Shown here: in pieces, positions 1 through 5,110 of the stretch
Numbering within the stretch: the stretch's first letter is position 1
Layout of the letters: each line of letters starts with the position of its first letter
NCBI GenBank assembly: GCA_002293025.1
Contig: DBCL01000018.1
Span: forward strand, 6,391-11,858
Length of the DNA stretch: 5,468 nucleotides
Direction: 5' to 3'
Source: Actinobacteria bacterium UBA959
GTDB lineage: Bacteria > Actinomycetota > Actinomycetes > S36-B12 > UBA5976
The notes under the pieces: model-generated
Database searches by the model: none
What the model saw: the letters and a program-made list of their open reading frames with translations, nothing else
What the model was told of the DNA's origin: nothing
Program-made: the position numbers and the translations under genes

Positions 1-539
1 AGCTTGGCATCCTTTGATGCTTCAATCCCATCTTCTTCACCACCAACAACTCCTATTTCTAGTTCCAACACAATCTTGGCCTTAACGCAGTCATCTAATA
101 ATCTTCTGGCCACATCTAGATTTTCTTTCATAGGCAGAATTGATCCATCCCACATCTGGGATTGAAATAAAGGATTCATTCCTTTTTTAACGCGTTCAAT
201 AGAAATCTTAACTAATGGATCCATGAAGCCAGCTAGTTTCTCTGGTGGGCAATGATCAGTGTGCAAGGCAATATTTACGTCGTACTTCTCAGCCACAATA
301 TGAGCAAACTCTGCAAGAGCAACAGCCCCTGTGACCATGTCTTTAACTGCTTGCCCTGAAGCAAACTCGGCTCCACCCCACGAAACTTGAACTATGCCAT
401 CACTTTCTGCTTCTGCAAAACCTCTGATAGCTGCAACGATTGTGTTTGATGAAGTGCAATTAATTGCAGGGTAAGCGAACCGGTCAGCCTTAGCTCGATC
501 AAGCATTTGGTTATAAACCTCAGGACTGGCGATTGGCAT
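1..539 (-). CDS. fba: Class II fructose-bisphosphate aldolase, N-terminal part (3' end outside window)
   Basis: This is a zinc-dependent aldolase that cleaves fructose-1,6-bisphosphate to dihydroxyacetone phosphate and glyceraldehyde-3-phosphate in cytoplasmic glycolysis and gluconeogenesis. The 179 visible codons begin MPIASPEVYNQML and contain YPAINCTSS, GGAEF (55-59), KDMVTGAVALAEF (66-78), LHTDHCP (92-98), NPLFQSQMWDGS (122-133) and LELEIGVVGGEEDG (158-171). From memory these align almost without gaps to the Mycobacterium tuberculosis enzyme. On that alignment D95 is the catalytic Asp and H96 a zinc ligand; the other two zinc histidines lie beyond the window. The start at 539 has a clear GGAGG six bases upstream and gives the expected N-terminus. 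Two residues look unusual: Q128, where I remember His in mycobacteria, and W54 in VSWGGAEF, where I remember Thr. The gene follows the S8 protease on the same strand after 83 bases, with no visible terminator between them. Identity is near certain. Confidence 0.97.
   Translation of the reverse strand, partial: MPIASPEVYNQMLDRAKADRFAYPAINCTSSNTIVAAIRGFAEAESDGIVQVSWGGAEFASGQAVKDMVTGAVALAEFAHIVAEKYDVNIALHTDHCPPEKLAGFMDPLVKISIERVKKGMNPLFQSQMWDGSILPMKENLDVARRLLDDCVKAKIVLELEIGVVGGEEDGIEASKDAK
457..471. repeat. 15-bp direct repeat, copy 1 (inside the aldolase gene)
   Basis: CAATTAATTGCAGGG occurs here and again, identical, at 550-564. This copy lies within a perfect 14-bp palindrome, TGCAATTAATTGCA, at 455-468. 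It encodes part of the conserved PAINCTS segment of the aldolase (residues 24-30), so protein constraint is enough to explain this copy. The match itself is read directly; any regulatory meaning is inference. Confidence 0.6.
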
Positions 540-545
540 CTAATT

Positions 546-550
546 CCTCC
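546..550 (-). promoter_or_regulatory. Shine-Dalgarno of the aldolase gene
   Basis: On the minus strand, GGAGG stands six bases before the ATG at 539-537. It fixes the start and leaves a leader of at least 11 bases. The site abuts a copy of the palindromic CAATTAATTG sequence at 550-559, so the ribosome site and the repeat share one base. Confidence 0.85.
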
Positions 551-564
551 AATTAATTGCAGGG
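550..564. repeat. 15-bp direct repeat, copy 2 (aldolase leader)
   Basis: This is an exact copy of 457-471, 93 bases away, and it sits in the aldolase leader right next to the Shine-Dalgarno. Here the palindrome is shortened to CAATTAATTG (550-559), because the outer bases belong to GGAGG. An operator, an RNA pairing element or chance are all possible; the sequence does not decide between them. Confidence 0.55.
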
Positions 565-622
565 GTTTGAAACTTAGGGTCAAGGCGGTAACTAGCTTTA
601 GACATGTGAGAACAATATCTAT

Positions 623-3600
623 CTAGGGAGTGACTTTGACATCCATTGTGGTGGAAGTGGCAGCCCTACCTTTAGATCCATTGAATTTCCATAAAACACT
701 ACAAGTCCCAGCTGTTAAGGTGTTAACTGTTGCTCTTGTGAAGATGCCAGCGGTTCTATCCCATGTTGTCACGCCAGTTACAGAACAAACTGTAGGGGTG
801 AGAGTTGAAACTTCTAGCAAGTGACCAAGAGACAGTAAGCCGGAGTTGTTTCCACTGGCAAATAGTGTGGAAGCTAAGAAGGTAGCAGAATTTCTAGCTT
901 TTAGACTGACTGTCGCTGGAGAAATTAAAGTACCTGACCTAGAAGTTGTGGGTGTGAAATAAGGAGTCACCTTCATTGCCGCATCACCTGGTGCAGGCAC
1001 AGGTAATGGTGTTGGTGCGCTTGATACAGGATTAATGTCTATAAACCCTAGAACCTTTAAACCCGAAGTTTTCTGCCATTCATCCACCGCCTCAACATAG
1101 ATTGTGTATCTCCCAGTTGGAGATGAAGCTGTTGTGGCCCAATCGTTTCTGTATGTGCCATCAATTTTGGTGCCAGTATTTCTAAACCCTTGAATGGTGG
1201 CGACGGTTCTTCCAGTTGGGTCAGTAATTCTAAATGTGGCTGTTGAGATTCCAATGTCGTCTGTAAATCGTGCGCTAATTTCTCTTATTGTTTGCCCAAC
1301 AGTTATTGGTCCAGGCGCAACAGATCCAGATACGAATACTGGTGCACTCTTATCCATAAGCGTTGAAGGTACTAATGTAAAACGAGGAAGTTCTGTCCAA
1401 GGCGTTGTGTTACTCGCTGCGTCTTGAACTTGAACAAATACTCGATATCTGCCAATCAAAGAAGCGCAGGAAGTAGCCCAATCATTTGTCCAGGTGCCCG
1501 ATTGAACAGTTCCTGATGACTTGTACATCAAAGCTGAATAGACCAATGATGAATTAGGGTTAAAAATCTGAAGGTTAACTGATGTAATCCCCACATTATC
1601 TGAAGCAATTACCGATATGTCTTTCACTGTTTGGCAAACTTCAAGACTTTGAGGGTTGGTTGAACCACTAATGACTACTGGCTTTTGTGTATCTACACCT
1701 GGTGTTGGTGTTGGTGTAGGTGTAGGTGTCGGTGTCGGTGTCGGTGTTGGTGTTGGTGTCGGTGCAACCTTAAGAGTTTCAAAAGTTTGGATTGGCCCAC
1801 GGATAACTTGCCCACTAGAAGGCCCGGTGTAAGGCACTATCTGAGTCTGGAAGTAGTAACGTGTCCCAGAGGCAAGACCAACCAAGCTCTTCTTGACAGT
1901 GGTATTCACTCCACCTGTGATTGCTAGTGGGGTTGTTGCAACAGTTGTAGTTCCTGATGTCAATGTTGGATCTGTGCCATAGATAAAATAGGGATTAGTG
2001 TTGCTCCCCATCGCATTAATCACCGAATTTAATGTGATGCCATTAGCTAAATTCTGATTTGCATACGTATTTAGGATAACTGGAGTTTCTGAATTCATAA
2101 TTGCGTAATAAATCACACTCTTAGCAATACCAGATGTGTTACTTGCAACAAATTGAAAATAGATTCCACGACCAGGAAGCATGTTCTTTGGATAGGCGAT
2201 GACCTTTACGTCTGTCTCTCCACTAATAGGACTCTGAGCAATAGTTACTTTGCTCGTTCCGCGAGTTAGTGACTTATCTGTCCCCCATAAGAATTCAACT
2301 TTAGTTGTCTGTCCTTTTGGATTCACAACTCCTTCAAAAGCAGCAGTTGCAACCACTCTACTCAACGGATTTGCATTAGTTGAAACTGTTGGAGGAAGAC
2401 CTGGGGCTACTGGGGTTTCAAATGTCAATACTTCAGAACTAGTCGAGCCAGTTGAATTCGATGCAACTAATTTGTAGAAATACTTCTTTCCACCATCGAG
2501 GAAAAACACATTTAGGGACACATTTACATTGTTAGCGCCACTAATTTCAAAAGGATTAGCTGCGATTGTATTGGTATTAGTTTTAAACTCAGGATCTGTG
2601 CCATAAACAAACGTCACTTTTGTTGCAGCATTTCCCGCCTGAGCTACACCTGCAAGAGTTGCCCCATATGAAGTGATATTTGTGGCTGGCATAACTTTCG
2701 CGGACGGAGCCACTACTGGTGCAGGCACAGTCGTAAATGTGCCTGTAGAGCTGACCGTGCGACCCGACTCATTAACTCCGATAATTCGCAGCGAATAGGT
2801 TGTGCTTGCAGTTAGTCCAAATAGCTTCACAGAGGCGGTTGTTGACTCACTGCCATTGACTATTGCAGGGGTTACATTTGCACTTAATTTATTGACAAAA
2901 GTGGAGTCAATGCCATATTCAAAACTTAAGGAGGTTGCTGCATTACCTGGGTTTACGTCAATCAAAATATCTGCGCTCTGATGGGTTATGTTTGTGATGC
3001 TTTTCTGAGCAACAACAGGAGCAACTATCGGGGCTCCGCCATCAGTGGGTGACACATACAATAATTTGTTTACCGTGTCTGGCTTTAAGCCTGTTATTGC
3101 ACCTTTTGTAGATTCTGTATCAAGAAATTGGGCAACTTGTGCTACAGAAGCTTTTGGATTCAAACCTAAAAAGATTGCAGCTGCACCAGCCGCGTGAGGA
3201 CTTGCCATTGAAGTTCCACTTGCTGTGTAAGTTGTATCAGGTGAACCAATCCACGCTGAGACAATATTTGATCCTGGTGCAAAAATATCTACACACTTAC
3301 CTTGATTAGAAAAAGAAGAAGGGTTATCACTAATAGTTGTTGATCCAACCGTAATTGCGCTTGGGGCACTGGCGGGTGATCTTGTGCATGCGTCTGTTGA
3401 CTCATTTCCAGCCGCTGCAACTACTGTGACACCGGCGTTAGTAAGGCGAAGAACTGCTTCATTCAATGCAGTTGAAGCAGGGCCTCCAATACTTAGGTTC
3501 AAAACTGCAGCACTTTTTGAGTTTGGATTCTCTGGACTTAATATCCAATCCAGTCCTGCCATCACACCTGAATAACTGCCTCGACCTGAGCAATCCAAAA

Positions 3601-4228
3601 TTCGGATTGGAACAATTTTTGCATTCTTTGCTAAACCAAACTTAGTTCCAGCAGCTGTGCCAGCAACATGTGTTCCGTGACCATTGCAGTCGACTGTGCC
3701 TTGTCCATCGCCGATGGCTGAGTAGCCAGAGGTTGACAAGCGATCAGAAAAATCAGAATGGGGATAAACGCCAGTGTCACCAATGTAAATCGTGGCCCCA
3801 GCTCCAGCGCTTCTGTAGCCATAAGAACTTACCGCCCCAGGTAAGTTAACTTTTTCACGCTGATCAACTCTATCTATTCCCCAAGCTGGTGTGGGGCTCT
3901 GTGTATTTTGCACTGAGAGACCAAAAACTTCACGGTCCTCTTCGACTGTCAATACATTAGGAATTTTGGTTAATAAACCGGCAATGAGTCTTGGCATCTC
4001 TATGACGTATCCATCAAAAACGTAATGAAACTTTTTATCTAATTTTCCACCAGCTTTAATAATTGCAGCTTCTACCGCAACCCTTGCAGAGGGTGTTACT
4101 GAAACTATGTACTTAGCCTTTGGGCCCAAATCCAGAGCGGCTGCTGGAGTTGCGGTCAAACTAAGTGAAGAAATTGTCAAAAAAACTAAAAGTGATGCCC
4201 ATAACTTTGCTAGCTTTTTTGGACGCAT
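623..4228 (-). CDS. Secreted multidomain S8 (subtilisin-like, aqualysin/proteinase-K type) serine protease
   Basis: This 1201-residue protein should be exported and cleave proteins outside the cell. Residues 1-31 form a signal peptide (MRPKKLAKLW, a hydrophobic core, then ATPAAA before LDL). Residues about 39-101 fit an I9 propeptide (KYIVSVTP through VEEDREV), which usually acts as chaperone and inhibitor. The catalytic domain is about 114-394, with Asp151 in IGDTGV, His184 in NGHGTHVAG, oxyanion Asn275 in AAGNES and Ser340 in SGTSMASPH. Cys181, Cys213, Cys281 and Cys312 match the two-disulfide spacing of aqualysin I. Then come four fibronectin-III-like repeats (402-818), a Pro-Thr linker (823-843), two Ig-like repeats (847-1068) and a C-terminal domain (1083-1201). 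The protein has no LPXTG motif and no C-terminal membrane helix, so attachment is unexplained. The start is supported by GGAGGAG just upstream. All catalytic residues are present, so it is probably active; the substrate is unknown. Confidence 0.95.
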   Translation of the reverse strand: MRPKKLAKLWASLLVFLTISSLSLTATPAAALDLGPKAKYIVSVTPSARVAVEAAIIKAGGKLDKKFHYVFDGYVIEMPRLIAGLLTKIPNVLTVEEDREVFGLSVQNTQSPTPAWGIDRVDQREKVNLPGAVSSYGYRSAGAGATIYIGDTGVYPHSDFSDRLSTSGYSAIGDGQGTVDCNGHGTHVAGTAAGTKFGLAKNAKIVPIRILDCSGRGSYSGVMAGLDWILSPENPNSKSAAVLNLSIGGPASTALNEAVLRLTNAGVTVVAAAGNESTDACTRSPASAPSAITVGSTTISDNPSSFSNQGKCVDIFAPGSNIVSAWIGSPDTTYTASGTSMASPHAAGAAAIFLGLNPKASVAQVAQFLDTESTKGAITGLKPDTVNKLLYVSPTDGGAPIVAPVVAQKSITNITHQSADILIDVNPGNAATSLSFEYGIDSTFVNKLSANVTPAIVNGSESTTASVKLFGLTASTTYSLRIIGVNESGRTVSSTGTFTTVPAPVVAPSAKVMPATNITSYGATLAGVAQAGNAATKVTFVYGTDPEFKTNTNTIAANPFEISGANNVNVSLNVFFLDGGKKYFYKLVASNSTGSTSSEVLTFETPVAPGLPPTVSTNANPLSRVVATAAFEGVVNPKGQTTKVEFLWGTDKSLTRGTSKVTIAQSPISGETDVKVIAYPKNMLPGRGIYFQFVASNTSGIAKSVIYYAIMNSETPVILNTYANQNLANGITLNSVINAMGSNTNPYFIYGTDPTLTSGTTTVATTPLAITGGVNTTVKKSLVGLASGTRYYFQTQIVPYTGPSSGQVIRGPIQTFETLKVAPTPTPTPTPTPTPTPTPTPTPGVDTQKPVVISGSTNPQSLEVCQTVKDISVIASDNVGITSVNLQIFNPNSSLVYSALMYKSSGTVQSGTWTNDWATSCASLIGRYRVFVQVQDAASNTTPWTELPRFTLVPSTLMDKSAPVFVSGSVAPGPITVGQTIREISARFTDDIGISTATFRITDPTGRTVATIQGFRNTGTKIDGTYRNDWATTASSPTGRYTIYVEAVDEWQKTSGLKVLGFIDINPVSSAPTPLPVPAPGDAAMKVTPYFTPTTSRSGTLISPATVSLKARNSATFLASTLFASGNNSGLLSLGHLLEVSTLTPTVCSVTGVTTWDRTAGIFTRATVNTLTAGTCSVLWKFNGSKGRAATSTTMDVKVTP
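626..982 (-). other. C-terminal Cys-pair domain of the protease (residues 1083-1201)
   Basis: This is the last segment of the protease, rich in Thr and Ser. TPTVCSVTG carries Cys1148 and LTAGTCSVLWKF carries Cys1176. The pattern PTVCSV, a variable stretch, then AGTCSV resembles small beta-sandwich domains in secreted proteins of actinobacteria and other bacteria, where such modules often end the chain or repeat in tandem. The two cysteines probably form a disulfide. I cannot name the family with certainty. The chain ends at DVKVTP without an anchor. Confidence 0.5.
1025..1351 (-). repeat. Ig-like repeat 2 of the protease (residues 960-1068)
   Basis: This is the second copy of a beta-rich module with a period of 113 residues. 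It shares SGS (967-969), VGQT and IREIS, DDIGIS, GTYRNDWAT (1024-1032) and GRYTIYVEAVD with copy 1. The cysteine pair of copy 1 is replaced here by Gly978 and Ala1034. The copies are clearly related as protein but diverged in DNA, so the duplication is old. Confidence 0.75.
1364..1690 (-). repeat. Ig-like repeat 1 of the protease (residues 847-955)
   Basis: This is the first copy of the 113-residue module, directly after the Pro-Thr linker. Shared landmarks are KPVVISGS (849-856), QTVKDIS, SDNVGIT, GTWTNDWAT (911-919) and GRYRVFVQVQD. It differs from copy 2 in having Cys865 and Cys921, probably a disulfide. Modules of this kind in secreted enzymes usually serve as spacers or bind surfaces or carbohydrate; the role here is unknown. 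Confidence 0.75.
1701..1760 (-). repeat. Ten tandem hexanucleotides encoding a Pro-Thr linker
   Basis: The plus strand reads GGTGTN ten times without interruption, followed by a related GGTGCA. On the coding strand this gives Pro-Thr dipeptides at residues 823-843, ending in Pro. Thr is always ACA, while the Pro codon varies only in its third base, in runs of CCG, CCA and CCT. Since the unit is six bases, gain or loss of units changes linker length without a frameshift. Rigid Pro-Thr linkers commonly separate catalytic and binding parts of secreted enzymes. Confidence 0.92.
1775..3025 (-). repeat. Four fibronectin-III-like repeats of the protease (residues 402-818)
   Basis: Four diverged modules of about 102-106 residues follow the catalytic domain. 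Each carries a central strand motif: FEYGIDSTF (from 436), FVYGTDPEF (540), FLWGTDKSL (646) and FIYGTDPTL (748). The first three have a closing strand such as TYSLRIIGVNESG, KYFYKLVASNSTG and IYFQFVASNTSG; the fourth has RYYFQTQIVPYTG. These resemble fibronectin-III-type folds found as stalks in secreted bacterial enzymes. There are no cysteines in the array. The boundaries are estimates from the spacing of the shared motifs. Confidence 0.7.
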
Positions 4229-4233
4229 TAAAA

Positions 4234-4240
4234 CTCCTCC
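4234..4240 (-). promoter_or_regulatory. Strong Shine-Dalgarno of the protease gene
   Basis: GGAGGAG on the minus strand stands five bases before the ATG at 4228-4226. It supports this start, which also gives an intact signal peptide with a positively charged N-terminus. The site suggests efficient translation. Confidence 0.85.
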
Positions 4241-4250
4241 ACTAAAAACA

Positions 4251-4256
4251 ATATTA
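4251..4256 (-). promoter_or_regulatory. Possible -10 element of the protease gene
   Basis: TAATAT on the minus strand matches the TATAAT consensus at four of six positions. It would place transcription initiation shortly before the Shine-Dalgarno, giving a short leader. The hexamer 17 bases upstream, CCTACA, is a poor -35. This is a weak assignment based on position and AT content. Confidence 0.3.
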
Positions 4257-4310
4257 GTAATTCAGTGCCTAAGTGTAGGTGCTAGTTCAACAGGCTCAAA
4301 GTAACCCACA

Positions 4311-4326
4311 CCCTGATAGATCAGGG
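4311..4326. terminator. Small hairpin, possible terminator
   Basis: CCCTGA and TCAGGG form a perfect six-base stem around a TAGA loop. On the plus strand it is followed by CTTTTGG, a weak T-run; on the minus strand the downstream bases are not T-rich. No plus-strand gene ends here, so if functional it could end transcription from the methyltransferase or block antisense transcripts. The stem is short. Confidence 0.3.
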
Positions 4327-4355
4327 CTTTTGGTTGATTCAGTGGGCAATTAGTC

Positions 4356-4372
4356 CTGGCCAAAAGGCCCAG
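4356..4372 (-). terminator. GC-rich hairpin just after the methyltransferase stop
   Basis: On the minus strand, CTGGGCC and GGCCAG flank a TTTT loop, giving a four-base GC stem that extends to six pairs with one bulged C. It begins two bases after the TGA of the methyltransferase gene. There is no T-run behind it, though such tails are often missing at actinobacterial terminators. It could be a weak terminator or an mRNA-stabilising end. Confidence 0.35.
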
Positions 4373-4374
4373 TC

Positions 4375-5046
4375 TCAATCAACTGATAGGTGCTGCAAAC
4401 CCCAAGCAAACATCACAATGGCACCAGCAGCAGAGGCATTCATCGATCTTGTTGACCCGTGCTGCTGAATACTCAGCAGAGTTGATGCACAATCTTTAGC
4501 CTCAACAGACAAACCAGGCCCTTCTTGGCCAAACAAGAAAATACAGCCCTTTGGCAATTTGGCTGTTTCTAAACTAATGGAACCTTCAATGTTATCTATG
4601 GCCAAGACGGGCAAATTATGGTCTTGAGCCCAGCTCTTAAAGGTGTTCACATCTGGGTGGTGATAAACATGTAAATATTTATCAGTAACCATGGCTCCCC
4701 TTCGGTTCCAATCCTTTTTACCAATGATGTGAACACCTGCAGCATTAAATGCATTAGCAGTTCTCACTATGGAGCCAATATTTAGATCATGTTGCCAATT
4801 TTCAATGGCAACATGAAAAGCACTTCTCGTTTTATCTAATTCAGCAACAATTGCTGCAACTGACCAATACCGATACTTGTTCAGAACATTTCGGCGGTCA
4901 CCGTGTTCTAATAGGTCTGGGTCAAAGTGTGGGTTTGTGGGCCAAGGTTTTGGGTGTGGTCCAACCCCCACTACTGGGTAGAACTCGCCTGGGCCAATCT
5001 CTTCAGTCATAGACCTCAAAACTACTGGGTTAGACGCACCTGACAC
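4375..5046 (-). CDS. SpoU/TrmH-family RNA 2'-O-methyltransferase
   Basis: This protein should transfer a methyl group from S-adenosylmethionine to a ribose 2'-OH in tRNA or rRNA, in the cytoplasm. All three SpoU motifs of the trefoil-knot fold are present: NIGSIVRTANAF (89-100) with the catalytic-type Arg95, LFGQEGPGLS (171-180), and IQQHGSTRSMNAS (193-205) with Ser201 and Asn203. It is 223 residues from the GTG at 5046, a normal length for a single-domain member. The segment VGVGPHPKPWP near the N-terminus and HGDRRNV (48-54) are typical of the actinobacterial orthologue found next to pyrE and fba. The start is uncertain: GTG at 5046 lacks a clear ribosome site, and ATG at 5010 (residue 13) would give 211 residues with none of the motifs lost. 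The exact RNA target cannot be read from the sequence. It is divergent from pyrE. Confidence 0.93.
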   Translation of the reverse strand: MSGASNPVVLRSMTEEIGPGEFYPVVGVGPHPKPWPTNPHFDPDLLEHGDRRNVLNKYRYWSVAAIVAELDKTRSAFHVAIENWQHDLNIGSIVRTANAFNAAGVHIIGKKDWNRRGAMVTDKYLHVYHHPDVNTFKSWAQDHNLPVLAIDNIEGSISLETAKLPKGCIFLFGQEGPGLSVEAKDCASTLLSIQQHGSTRSMNASAAGAIVMFAWGLQHLSVD

Positions 5047-5110
5047 TCGCTAGGGAGCGGTTTGGTTTCGAGTCCTAGTTTTGACAGGCCAAATCACTAG
5101 GGTTTGAGCC
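5047..5110. promoter_or_regulatory. Divergent methyltransferase-pyrE promoter region
   Basis: This 64-base gap (about 100 bases if the methyltransferase starts at 5010) must hold the start signals for both genes. CTAG occurs three times, at 5050, 5075 and 5097, as CTAGGG, its inverse-oriented CCTAG and CTAGGG again. A perfect TTGACA at 5081-5086 has no good -10 at 16-18 bases. Neither gene has a strong Shine-Dalgarno, in contrast to the protease and aldolase genes, which suggests leaderless or near-leaderless transcripts. Confidence 0.5.
5098..5103 (+). promoter_or_regulatory. Possible -10 element for a leaderless pyrE transcript
   Basis: TAGGGT fits the loose actinobacterial -10 pattern TANNNT and ends seven bases before the GTG at 5111, which is where a -10 stands when the first base of the start codon is also the transcription start. 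The alternative reading is that AGGG at 5099-5102 is a weak Shine-Dalgarno. Both rest on short motifs. Confidence 0.3.

Larger units (their letters stand above)
540..622 (-). other. Protease-aldolase intergenic region
   Basis: This 83-base gap separates the protease stop codon from the aldolase start. It holds the aldolase Shine-Dalgarno and repeat copy 2. I see no stem-loop followed by a T-run, and no convincing -35/-10 pair. A TTGACC at 578-583 has no usable -10 at the right distance. Either the aldolase is reached by read-through from upstream or its promoter is not of a recognisable consensus type. Confidence 0.5.

Noticed and set aside
392..583. Minus-strand 63-codon frame overlapping the aldolase start
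   Set aside because: It is out of frame with the aldolase, whose sequence is clearly recognisable and has its own ribosome site. The short frame resembles nothing known.
552..583. TTGACC with ATTAAT as an aldolase promoter
   Set aside because: The spacing is 20 bases, and initiation from it would fall at or past the Shine-Dalgarno, so the transcript would lose its ribosome site.
630..824. Plus-strand open frame opposite the end of the protease gene
   Set aside because: It is fully antisense to a well-supported coding region with coherent domain structure, and has no recognisable protein features. The same applies to the other plus-strand frames at 1194-1427, 2250-2477, 3384-3575 and 4107-4304.
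1701..1760. Possible CRISPR-like array
   Set aside because: The repeats are six bases, contiguous and without spacers, and encode a Pro-Thr linker in frame.
1685..1927. Plus-strand open frame with a Cys-Arg/Trp-rich repeat stretch
   Set aside because: It is the antisense of the Pro-Thr linker and its flank. The unusual Cys-Arg-Cys-Trp pattern is the direct result of the hexanucleotide repeat read in another frame, and the frame has no supporting ribosome site.
5081..5086. Perfect TTGACA as the -35 of pyrE
   Set aside because: The hexamers 16-18 bases downstream (around 5103-5110) bear no resemblance to a -10, and the transcript would start inside pyrE. The match may be chance.
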